Shown one piece after another: positions 34,701-45,169 of a DNA stretch of 64,000 nt (within the stretch, counting starts at the first letter, position 1; each line of letters opens with the position of its first letter). The translations under genes and the position numbers were made by a program. This DNA comes from Tetrapyrgos nigripes (Eukaryota > Basidiomycota > Agaricomycetes > Agaricales > Campanellaceae). The stretch spans positions 186,001 to 250,000 of the forward strand of contig JAACJM010000074.1 of NCBI GenBank assembly GCA_013368315.1, written 5' to 3'. Under the pieces are notes generated by a model. That model had not been told where the DNA came from. It made no database searches and saw nothing but the letters and a program-made list of their open reading frames with translations.

Positions 34701-34799
34701 TTAGTCTTTTAGATTGATGATAAATGATGAAGGAACTTACCAGGGCCTGTAGCTTTCAAATAATGATCTCTCCCCATTTGAGCAAACACTGAAAAGGTG

Positions 34800-35897
34800 C
34801 AGTGTTGCAATCATAGTGATCATTGCCAAGGACCAGTCAGGGGCAGAAATTCTCAATAGAAACAAAACAGAGACAAAACAAAACAAAACAGACAATTCGA
34901 TCAAGAAATCAAGGGCAGGACTTCGGAATGGGATGGGTGGGAAAAATCAGGAACAATTCATATAGCCACAAGCAGAAAGTGAGTGTAAAGAACTCAGCCT
35001 CATTCTTTGGCCTTGTAACTCCAATCTGTGCTCTACTACCTTGAATCCTTCTCTTCACAAACACAAGTTAGATGTCACTGATACTCCTTCTTGAAAAAAA
35101 AAACAAAGACTGCTACTGGCCATGTGCCTCTATCCAAAATGTCAAAACTCAGCCAGATTGGCTGGAAATCTTGCCTCTGAATGAAAATTAGACATCCTAC
35201 AAGAATCTTATAAGGCCAGCAGGAACACCACTGTCAAATGCATTGAGTGTTCACTGTGTTCTTTCTGTAAGGGGAAGTGTTATTGAGCTAAACGAGATGT
35301 CAGAATGACAGCATATGTTGTGCCAATAGCATAAGAAATGATGCTTTCAGAGTCACACCTGTATTTATGCTGTCTCAGCTGATCTCAGATCTGTAAGGGG
35401 ACAGTTTCCTTTTTTTTCCCTTCTCCTTTAAGACTTGTTTGTTCTTGTTTCATCTGGACTTCATTGACTTGTTTATCCCTGTTTCATTGTTTCATCATCC
35501 ATCATTTATCACTCATCATCTTGATCTCTCATCATTCCACTTTTCTATTACTTCGTTTCTGCTGTATAGTTTTGCAGATCTTTTCCCAGGCCTTCATACA
35601 AGTATATATACCCCTTCCCTGCAGGTGAGTATCCTTAAGTTTTTCTCTTTGGATCTCCTCCTGCAGGTGCGTAGTGTGTTAGTCTTGTATTGTCTAGTGC
35701 TGGTTTATATATACTTTGGATCTCCTCCTGCAGTTGTTGAGTGAGTGCCTCATGTGCCAGGAGTCGTCCTTACAAGATCCAAGGCCATCTCAGATTGACT
35801 GCAACATTATAGATCTGCAGTGGTATAAAAGGCCCCCTGTTATCAGCCCCAAATCAACACTCCAACCTTTCACTGCTGCATTTTGGTTCCAGTTAAA
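34800..35897. other. Intergenic; upstream region of the F-box gene
   Basis: No gene seen. It contains AAACAAAACA runs near 34860-34890. The string TTTGGATCTCCTCCTGCAG occurs twice, near 35649 and 35717, the first time followed by GTGCGT, which suggests a short duplicated splice-site region in the leader. Confidence 0.35.
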
Positions 35898-36860
35898 ATG
35901 TCCCCTGTGAGTAATTCATTTGGATAAAAAGAGTTTTGTTGTTCATTTTTCCAATCTGCAGCTCACAAACACACCTGATGAAATTCTTCTGGAGATTGCA
36001 AAGAACCTTGTTGCTGCCTCCAACAACTACTCTACATGGGGGTTTGGGTGGGATGCATATTACCCACCTACAGCATTTACAAGGCAGGATCCTCAGGATA
36101 GGGTCCATGGTCCTTTGATTGTCAATGACACCAGAAGGAAGAAACTTCATTTGAAACACAGTGAAACTGAGCATGTGCTAGCAGCCACTTGCACTCACTT
36201 GAAGAATGTTTGCTTCAGCACCATGTTCAGCAGGCTCTATGTCAACTTGCACCACACTCAAGAGCTCACAACCTCTGCTTGTGAAGAGCTGGGGAAGCTG
36301 CTGAAGCCTTACCAGAACTGTGTCAGGTAAGGAGTCCTAGTGTAATTTTGAGTGATCATTGGTTTTCTAAGTTCAAATCTTACCACAGACAGTTGTTCAT
36401 TGCAGTTCCATTTAGTGTCAGCTGGGTTGTGGACTTGGTTGGCATGCTGCCCAAGTTAACCTGTGTGGCCTTTCCAGGGCTCTGTGATGTTGGTGACTGG
36501 AGCAAATACCAAGCCCTCTTTGATGCCTGCAACTCCCATCCAAAATCAGAATCTCTGGTTCTGCGCTTCAAAGTCCTGATCTGTGATGAGGTGGCTCCTG
36601 CATCTCCTGCATTCTCTCTGCAACGTGTGCATCTCCACACACTTGAATTGCATAGGAAAGGCCCACTCAATACTGAGCTAGACTACCTGAGGGAGTGGAT
36701 GCCATGGCTTGATGCAGGGATACAAGTATACACACTCAAACTGAGAGGCCTGTGCCTCCTTGATTGTTCCAGTCTCAAAGACCTCACATTGAGAGGGCTG
36801 ACCAAGATGTGGGTTGGACTGAATCCCATTTTTTCACAACTTTTCCAAGTATTTTCGTAA
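35898..36860 (+). CDS. F-box protein with leucine-rich C-terminus
   Basis: Exon 1 is only nine nt (35898-35906, Met-Ser-Pro). Exon 2 (35962-36326) begins LTNTPDEILLEIAKNL and includes ATCTHLKNVCFSTMFSRLYV, a typical F-box. Exon 3 from 36389 carries leucine-rich segments (VDLVGMLPKLTCVAFPGL, SLKDLTLRGLTKM). The frame ends at TAA near 36860 inside a 21-bp repeat array. F-box proteins recruit substrates to SCF ubiquitin ligases. Introns are 55 and 62 nt. The family is usually longer, so the C-terminus may be lost in the repeat region. Confidence 0.65.
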
Positions 36861-36915
36861 CTTTTCTGAGTATTTTCATAACTTTTTTGAGTCTTTTCAC
36901 AACTTTTCCAAGTCT
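36832..36915 (+). repeat. Four tandem copies of a 21-bp unit
   Basis: The unit TTTCRYAACTTTTCYRAGT plus AT or CT repeats four times with few changes. It begins inside the last codons of the F-box frame and creates its stop. Confidence 0.8.
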
Positions 36916-38200
36916 GGCCATGTTCCAGTGCTGTAAATTCTTCATTGCTTCCCCCCATACTTTATGTCTAGAGCAATACAAAGAGAAGGTTCAGAAGATG
37001 TAGGGCAGACAATTCATTCTGAACCATTTGCAAGTCAAAGATTAAATTCTGGCAAGCCTCAGTATCAGATGTACACATCACAAGAAGATATCTGGCCCTA
37101 AAGGTACTCACCTCAATGGAAGGGGAAGAGTAGGAGTAAGCTGCAGAACAGTTAAGTCAAGGTCCCGTGCTAAGAAGGAAAAAATGACACCAAAGACATC
37201 ATCATCAACTTCATAGTGGAAAGTGTAAGAATCAGAGCTGTGGGCTTGATCATGAGTTGCCATATGCACAGGTAGGAATCACGATTCACTAGAGGCTGGC
37301 AGTGGTGATCATGGTAGCAGTGGTAGTGGTGATTGTGAGGATGATCAGACACCAGTGAAGTCTCCTTATCAGCCTATTTGTAATATGCATACACTTGGGA
37401 GGATCAGAGCTGGGGCTGTGCAGCAGCAGCTTGAGTCATATTACAAGGGCTTCCAGATTGAACTGACTGTTGATCATGGGGACAGAAGATGAAGGTGATG
37501 GCAGGAAGCAAGCCAGAGTCTTGGAAAAAACACAAGGCCACTCAGGACATGGGGAGCAGACCAGATGGTGAGAGCAGCAGTGACCATGCTATGTGTGACA
37601 GGTGCAAGCATTAGCCTACTGTGCAATCATCCAAGCAGAAATCTGTTCGCTGTAAAGATTTCAGAAGAAAGACTTGGTACTTTCTATGGATGGCACTGCA
37701 TGATGTATACAGCTACTGGCTTAGGACAAGTTTCAACCCTGAGTTCCAGGAACAAGCTATATGTAAATATTGCAAAAGACACTAGTCTCTGACCCACATT
37801 TTGACAGGGGTGTCACCTGGTGTCACTCACCCAGAGAAATCACTATCTGGAACTTAGTGGGTGAGCTCTGGGGCAGGAAGACTGGCAACACACTCCAGTG
37901 GGACCACTCTACTGTCAGCTATATCTTACGTTGGATTCAGGCTTGCAAACATCAAATCCCAAGAAACAGGGAAAAGGCTGAGTGGCAACATGAAGATCTG
38001 GAGAATCCTCTTAGCCAAGTCTGTGTACCTTGCTTACCTGAGATGTGAAAGAGTAGGTGCATTCAAAGTTAAAGTACAAACATGTAGAAACATTTGTACA
38101 AACACTTTGTACCTAATGTCACGCTTGCTCATCCACCTGCACGTCAACATGCCTCATCAACTGGTGTTTTGAGACAAGACTGCATGTATCTACCTACTTC
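36916..38200. other. No supportable gene
   Basis: Only short frames in all phases. A GTGGTGATY microrepeat occurs near 37300-37345. The stretch may be degraded coding sequence downstream of the F-box gene. Confidence 0.35.
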
Positions 38201-38202
38201 TT

Positions 38203-39465
38203 ATGGCTATGAGGCAACAGCAACCCACACTGTCCACTTTCCAGGAGTATGCTGACCAATTCTGTTTGGATATGACTGTTCTTATGGCCATTTATGAGAC
38301 ACACTATCTCCAACCTTGTTTCCATGTTCCAAAGCACAGGAACCTTCATGCACTTGCATGGACATGTGCTGGAGATCTCAAAAACCATCATTGCTTTTAG
38401 GATATGCTGTGTGTCACCCCTTGGACCTTCCACTTCTTGCTTTCTCTCATAAAACAACATCCAGTCTTTTTTAACTCCTCCCAGAACCCTCAGACCCCAG
38501 TGGAGCAACAGCTAGCTGTTACCCTATACCACTCGGGTCACTATGAGAATGCTGCATCTATCTCTAGTGTGGCTCAGACAGCTGGTTGCAGTGAAGGTGC
38601 TGTCATTTGCTTTACAAAGCACTTCACTGCCATAGTCTTTGCATAATATATTTGTTTGGAAACTAACCCCAGAGGAGAAGGAGGTGGAAAAGCAGTGGAT
38701 TGATGAACACCTAGGCTTTAGGGGCACTTGGCACAATGGGTGGATATGTATGATGGGACTATTGTCATGCTGCACCAAAAGCCTGGTTTGAATGGAGATG
38801 CATATTACACTAGGAAATCTAACTATGGTCTTAACCTTCAGGTGCGTAATGTTACTACCTCTCTTTCCTGCTCTTATATCTCCTCACAGGCCAGCAATCT
38901 TCCTTCAACTTTGAGGATTGTCGATTACACTTATGGCTTGACTGGATCTGCTCATGATGCAAATGCCTTTGCATACACAGCTGCGTTTCTCCATCCTGAG
39001 TGGCTTTTTGAAGCCCAAGAGTTCAGTTATGGTGATTCTGCCTACACCCATGCAGACTGAATGCAGGTAGTCCACAAGAAACCTGCCAGCTTGCTTTTTG
39101 AGAACTCAAAGTTCGACACAGCACTGTCTCAGATGCACATTGCTTCAGAACATTGTATTGGCATTCTGAAGGAATGCTGGCCATGTCTGAAAGGCCTTCG
39201 TGTTGATATCAACTTGAAGCAGCAGCATTATGATGCCACTTGTTGGAGGACAGTCACTATCATTCTCCACAACTTAATGATTGATGTCGAGGGTTTGTCT
39301 TTCTTGAGGAGTGTCCTCCAGACTTTGACTGACTTGGAGCCTGAGGAAGTTGGGTTGGATGAGCAGGATGTTGATGGAGGACATGGCACTGGAAATGGTG
39401 AAGAGTTACGTTGTTGTCTGGTGGCAGAACTGATGGCATATAGGCAGTATCTTAGACACAACTAG
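38203..39465 (+). pseudogene. PIF/Harbinger DDE transposase, decayed
   Basis: The frame opens near 38203 and is read through an in-frame TAG (38398-38400) to a helix-turn-helix region (TPVEQQLAVTLYHSGHYENA, SVAQTAGCSEGAV). After a shift near 38645 it continues as a KQWIDEHLGFRGTWHNGW segment, and after another shift near 38735 it enters the DDE core: MYDGTIVMLHQKPG (first D), KSNYGLNLQ, a 48-nt intron, GSAHDANAF (second D), then TGA at 39058-39060, VHKKPASL, SEHCIGILK (E) and IILHNLMIDVEG. This matches basidiomycete Harbinger (DDE_Tnp_4) proteins. Confidence 0.85.
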
Positions 39466-39498
39466 ATGCCTCTATGTAACTAGAACATTAAACATAAG

Positions 39499-40140
39499 CT
39501 ACTCTTTGCTATCTGAACTATCATCATCAGTGGTATCCTCAAGAACCAACTTGTCTGGCCATTGAAGCAATCCCTCTCTCTCCCTGCAGGAAGAGGAGAC
39601 TACTTGTAGGGTCAGTGAAGAAGGAGCTGATACTCGAGTGTGCTTCCAAGCAGGCTTCTGGGGTGAAATAGAAAGCAACCACATTCTTCCATCCAACTCA
39701 TCTGCTCACTTCTTGAACTGATCCTTTGTCCATAAACCTGCCTTAAACTCCTCAAACAGCTGCACTCTCCTTGCATCCTTCTGTTCCTGCTCTCTGTGTT
39801 GGACTGTGGCTCAGAATGACTCTGCCTGTAATGCAACCAACTGGTCAAGGGGACTGCCACACTTTGGGGCAACTGCCTCAATACAAAGGGAAGCTTGCTG
39901 GATGGCTTCATGAGAAAGAGACAATATCTTCAGAGCCTTCTTGTGCAGTGTAGTAGCTGTAGCTGGAGTCATTGAGACAGTCTCTGGAGTTGAGAACAAC
40001 TGCGATGGCAGACCTAAAGCAGGTGGAAGAGGCACAGAGACATTTTGTGCAGCTATCTGTGCCACATATGGAGGCTGGACCAGTAGAACTTGAGGCTGGG
40101 GGTGTACCTCAGGATCATTACGAGGCCAAATGAAATGAAG
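39499..40140 (-). pseudogene. Possible accessory (SANT/coiled-coil) ORF beside Harbinger
   Basis: Minus-strand frames joined through TGA and shifts read NDPEVHPQPQVLLVQPP, a Pro/Leu-rich segment, LDQLVALQAESF, RRVQLFEEFKAGLWTKDQF and an acidic TTDDDSSDSKE end at 39499. It lies tail to tail with the transposase. Harbinger elements carry a second Myb/SANT-like ORF, and this could be its C-terminal half, but no SANT domain is visible. Confidence 0.35.
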
Positions 40141-40742
40141 GTGAGTTCTTTACACTCCATTTCCACATGTGGCTACGTTGAATTGATCTCTGCTTTTCCT
40201 GTTCATAAATTCCTAAAACTCCTGAGCTTTGTTTTGGAACTGTGATTGCCAAGGTATGCTGCATTAATGCCATGTGCTTACTCATCAGTCACCACTTCCT
40301 TCTGTTCCTTCATGAAAGCCCACCAAAAGCTCCCAAACGATCTACATCTAAGGTATGTGCATTGTATATGGTATTCTTCATATCATAATCTATCAAGATT
40401 TTGCCCATGTTATCAAAGGAAGACATCCATATCACTGTCTATGTCACTGCAAGGCCTGCAATGTTTGAGCTGGAGTACCCTGAGGTGTCAGGGGACCTCT
40501 TTTATTTCATGGAGGTGTTTCTGATGGCTTTTGGATTTTTCTTTGCCCATATCCATTTTCGACCTGCAGAAGCATTACACATTCAGGTCATAGGATAGAT
40601 CCAGGCAAATGTACTGTACATTTGTAAAAAGTCCTGATTTCATGTACTACAAGCTGGGTGGGGTCCCAGGGTGGGTAAAAAGTATAACAATAATATGTAC
40701 TTTATCATTCTGGCTAGTGATGGCCTCAATCTTGCCACACCT

Positions 40743-41734
40743 CAGTGATGGCCCACACCTCCTTCATCGAAGACAGGGGTCATAAAGTTGTCAACAGTCT
40801 GAGGTGGACCCAATGATACAGGAGACATGAATCCATCAAATGTCTGAGGTGAGGCTGGTGGTATACCAGGTGAAACAGGTGCAAACAAGGCAGGGTCAAT
40901 GTTTGGATCAGACTCACCAGCATCATTGTCTCTTGGATGGATCCAAAGGTCCAGGACCAGTTCCAGTCATAACAGCAATTAGGATGACATTGGGGCGGGT
41001 GCAATAGAGTTGGTGGAGTCAGGAAAACAACTCCCACTCCTTGACTATTTTATCTGGAAAGGATATGTGAACAAATGTGCAAAACGCACAAATTTCTGTG
41101 TCAGAAAACTTGCCCCATAGATTTTTAGCAAACTCGGGAGTAGACTGATCAGGTCCATTTGCTCCAACATAGAACTTCAGTTCTTCATGCTGAGATTCCT
41201 CAACATTGGACTGGCTCTCAGAATCAGTCCATACACCATTGCCTGTTTGACAAAGTTTGCAAGCAAATTTGTTGTATGTTTTCACAAGCCTGGTCCCCAT
41301 TCATTCAGAATACAATTCAGACTAGGTTAGAAAGGATATAAACTCACGCATGGATCTTTGCTTTGACCTTCTTACCAAGGACAACCTTTTCTTCCAGGGT
41401 CCAAGCTTGTTCTGGGAGGATTGTTGCACCTATATCTTGACACGGAAATCTCTGTTTTACCACTGGTATTCTGAAGAGATATCAAGTCAATAGAGCTCTT
41501 CAAAAAGGATAATGCATGCACCTCCTTCCTCTCTCCTTTTGTCTTCTTTTTATTACTCCCACTGACTAATACCTTCATATTTTCTGGCTTCTCCATCTCC
41601 ATGAGTAACACATAAGTCAGCTGGTAGTCATCTTTATCCCACAGCAAATTCAGACTATGGGTTTGATTGGTATCACGCTCCTTCTTTTTCTTAGTGCATG
41701 AGTAGATGCAGAGGTGGGAGTAGGAAGACGACAT
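40743..41734 (-). pseudogene. Unrecognised multi-exon gene
   Basis: The ATG at 41734 starts MSSSYSHLCIYSCTKKKKE and runs to a GERKE end before a GTGCAT donor at 41521. Further segments read FPCQDIGATILPEQAWTLEE, then 41300-41019 (KTYNKFACKLCQTGNGVWTD...TPEFAKNLWGKF), and a last exon with DNDAGESDPNIDPALFAPV ending at TGA 40743-40745. Phases at two junctions do not fit, so it is either mis-spliced by me or broken. It resembles DNA-binding-type accessory proteins of Agaricomycete elements, but I cannot name it. Confidence 0.4.
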
Positions 41735-41761
41735 GCGAGATGTGATGTCACATTCAGTCAC

Positions 41762-43140
41762 AAGTAGTCAAAATTTTATTCATTACACTACGTTGAAAAA
41801 TTTTTTAAGAACCTCTCAGACCTGACTGACTGACTGTACCTACCAAATATAGTAATAATGTTACATAATCAAGTTATCTAATCAGTGTCGTTGCCTTTGC
41901 TTTGCTGACCTCTCTGCATCACAGCCCACAAACCTCACAAAGCCAGCTGGCAGAAACAAAGTCGTCTAGGTTCTGGCATCCCATATGGTACTGTGAAAAA
42001 GGTGAGTTCTGGTGCCATTGGTGAAGATGTTGTTGACTCACCCATTTAGTAACACACTTAGAATTGGAGTATTTCACAACATCTCCTGCTCCTGTTTCAT
42101 CAGAAAATGAGCCAGAGAGCTATTGTGGAGGTACAGAAGGGAGAAGATGCTCGTTGGACTCATGGTTGATTCCAAATATGGCATTTCAGTGTTGACACTC
42201 GATTGGAACAATAAGAAAAGCTAAAATAAGCACAAAGAGCACTCCAACGTTCACTATAAACTTCCCACCCTCACCCCAAGGCCTCCAGAGGAGTAAAAAT
42301 CTTGACATCCAAAAATTTTTTAGTGACCCTTGACCCCCGACTGACCAACCACCAGAGTGTCTCAGTCTGCAATATCTGAACCCCCTTGATTTCTACAAAC
42401 CTTTCTACACAGTTTGTACTTTAACTTTGAACATACCTAGTGATAGCAAATGACTGGAAATCTAGAAATTTTTGGCTTAAAATCATTGGTCAACGACCAC
42501 CTGGAGCTTGACTACAGAAAGACTCACAGAAAATTCAGCACAAAAAGCCACTCCCAAAAAGCTAGTGAAGGCAACATGGAAAGGCTTGTTGTACAAGGAA
42601 TACAAACTTCCAGATGACTGGATAGATAAAGCCAGAGTTTTAGTGGGTATTGAAAGTGACTGCTGACACCAGAAAAGCTAGAGAAAGGTAAGTAAGGTAA
42701 GTACCTGGCAGCCTTCACCCCAGACTCAAGCCCCACATTCAGTGTGTAAATGCACTTCTCTGGGGAGGAAAGGGGATTTATTGGTTTTGGTTACATCATT
42801 ATGTTTCTATACTCCTCCCCCCTCAAAAAAAACACAGACCATGCCTCAATTAGCCCCTATACACAAACAGATAATACAGGGAGTGCTAAGTGTATATCCT
42901 TGGTCTGGCTATGAGACTATGTATGCCTACATTATTCCCTCCTTTTCAGGAATGAATGAGAAATATGATAAAACTAGTGGTTGTCCTGAATAGACACTAC
43001 GTTGATCAATCATCAAGTTCATTAATCTTTTTTCTGCTACAATTACACATTGGAAGTAAAGCAAGACCTTTCAGATCCATGTACAACTACTTTCACTGTC
43101 ATATTCCAACTCCCTCTTCCTCTTACCAAGACCATTGTAA
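41762..43140. other. Intergenic, no gene seen
   Basis: AT-rich with short frames only. AAAATTTTTT precedes CTGACTGAC or CGACTGACC in both 41790-41830 and 42315-42345, a loose repeat. Confidence 0.4.
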
Positions 43141-43145
43141 TCTTT

Positions 43146-44234
43146 CTACATCACTTTTACATAGCCATCAAACCAATGCTCCTTGAGCAAAGGACATTTG
43201 TCAAAAATCTCTGTCACTGCACACTCTTGAGCTGCTTGGCCTTGCTGTTTTTCCTGTTTACATAGTTCACCACTGTGAGGACCCCAGTATGACTTACCAC
43301 ACCTAGGGGGGTTGAATCCTAGACATGGCTGAGAAGCAGAGAGAATAGAAAGTATCTTGACATGACAGAATTGAGAGAGATGCATGACGAATTCCTGGAT
43401 GAAATGTTAAGTTAGTAGCTGGATCCCCATCACTGGAAGGCTCACATACATCAAATTCCATCGAAATAGACATTGGGATGACAAGTGTCTGAATGCGCGG
43501 GACTGCATCATACAACACTGTGGCCAATACATGAGCAACAATTCAATATACACGATGACTTATAACATGCCTTCCAAAAGCTTTTCAGACCACCACTCCT
43601 TTATAACGAAGACTTTAAGGTGTGGAAGAGTCCCAGCCTCCTTGATGAGGTTGAAAGAATGTTCCCTGGGTGATCCAGCCTTCTTGGAATGAAGCCAAAC
43701 CCAGTCATTGACAGAGAGATAATCTGTATTGGGACAAAGTTTGACTGCAAAGTCATTGTACAGCCTAATGATCAACTGCTTGACAGCTTGGAATGCGAGA
43801 TTATGTCAAGCAAAGCATCGCAAAACAGATGAGCACAGTCTTCATTGATAATGTATGAAATTCTGTAGAGGCACAAGCCAGAAGTTGAGATTCTCAATAA
43901 CACTTTCGTGAGTGTGTCAGGCAGTCCCTCAATGAAAGGTTCTGGATCTTTCTTGTAACCCAGCTCAAAGCAAAGATGGTCCAGTCCTTCAGTTTTGCCA
44001 TGTCACAGTTCCATGGATTGTTCCCATAGCAATATAACATGAAATCCTTGAACATGTAAGGTAGAGAATGCATCCTGAGCCACTTGCATATCCATGAGAG
44101 GGAGTCAAGCAGAGATTTCTGGGAAGAATATCAAATGTTCATTATATCAAGTCTTATATTATATGATTTGTGAAGCAATTACTTACCTCAGGCTGTACGC
44201 CTTTTACAGGCTTGGGACTTCTTCTGGGAGACAT
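43146..44234 (-). pseudogene. F-box/LRR-like paralogue of the 33-34 kb gene
   Basis: An ATG at 44234 (MSPRRSPKPVKGVQPE) is followed by a GTAAGT intron and an exon reading LLDSLSWICKWLRMHSL. Then come KKDPEPFIEGLPDTLTKVLL, an SVNDWVWL segment, LYDAVPRIQTLVIPMS and EIFDKCPLLKEHWFDGY. Each has a counterpart in the same order at 34148-33069. Frame changes and stops separate the blocks. It is a diverged copy, probably not functional. Confidence 0.5.
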
Positions 44235-44299
44235 GTCCTCTGGTAATATTGATTGCAAGAATTCACAAATAACTCCCAGAACATCCATCAGTGAAAACA

Positions 44300-44525
44300 A
44301 CACTATGTTCCACTGCCATTGCAACCCCGGAACTGCCCAGAACATCGAGAACAGTTCCAGTAGGATGTATCGGTGGTGGAACAGCACCAGAACTGTCCAC
44401 TATCGATGCAATGCTCTTGGAACTATGTTCCAAGCACTGGAACAGTTCCCACTGTTACATCGACTGGAACAGTTCTGGCCATTCCACCATATTCCAATGG
44501 CATTGGAATGACGATGCAACATAGA
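44300..44525. repeat. Cluster of GGAAC/GTTCC palindromic boxes
   Basis: TGGAAC and GTTCCA occur about fifteen times in 225 bp, several as the palindrome GGAACAGTTCC or GGAACTATGTTCC. No gene is visible between 44235 and 44940. Confidence 0.6.
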
Positions 44526-44947
44526 GTTGCATCCTACATAGAACAGCGTTGAGGAACAGGTATAATAGAGTGGGATACACTTGCTGGTACCTGCTATCCC
44601 TTTGAACCCAGTGGCATCTTTGGCGTTCTCGTAGTTAACAATTAGACTAATCATATTAATACTACTTTATCCAGGTATCAATACACTGTAGGTACAACAC
44701 AGCAATAATACAGCATACTGGAAAACACATACACAAGAGCAAACAAGAGCAGCAATTACAATAATGAAAGTCCCAAGAAAAGTCCAAAGAGAGGATGCAT
44801 GGCACTGAAGAGAGGGTATATGAGACTCGGAGGTGAACAGTATACACCCGAATGAAAGACTCACAGTTTCAGTTTCTGAAGTGCACAAGCAAATACTGCC
44901 AGAGATAGCATCAGTCATGTAATGAAAGAAAGAGAGGTAAAACATAC

Positions 44948-45142
44948 CAGAGTTGCAATAATAGTTACTGTGAGAGATACCTGTCAATCGCATATAAAGA
45001 AAGGAAAAGAAAGATTAAGCTTACCAGAGTGGCGAGTATCAGTTACTGCAAGTGAAGAAAGAACATGCGAGTGATACTGTCAGTCATATACTAACCAAAG
45101 AAAAGGAAAGACAAGACATACCATAGTTGCAATGATCAGTCA
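44948..45142 (-). repeat. Tandem array of 20-21-nt micro-exons
   Basis: Three minus-strand units, 45142-45122, 45045-45025 and 44967-44948, each lie between a CAG acceptor and a GTATGT or GTAAGC donor. They begin TRACT and end CTMTG. Read in phase 1-1 the first two encode V-T-D plus four residues each; the third has lost one base. Intron sequences between them are also alike. Confidence 0.7.
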
Positions 45143-45169
45143 CTGCAAGTGAACAAAAAAATACAATGA

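Noticed and set aside
35439..35744. 101-codon Phe/Leu/Ser-rich frame upstream of the F-box gene
   Set aside because: Composition reflects a pyrimidine-rich leader with repeated splice-acceptor-like strings, not a protein.
44300..44525. Heat-shock-element array
   Set aside because: HSEs need GAA and TTC boxes two bases apart; the main palindrome here has three.
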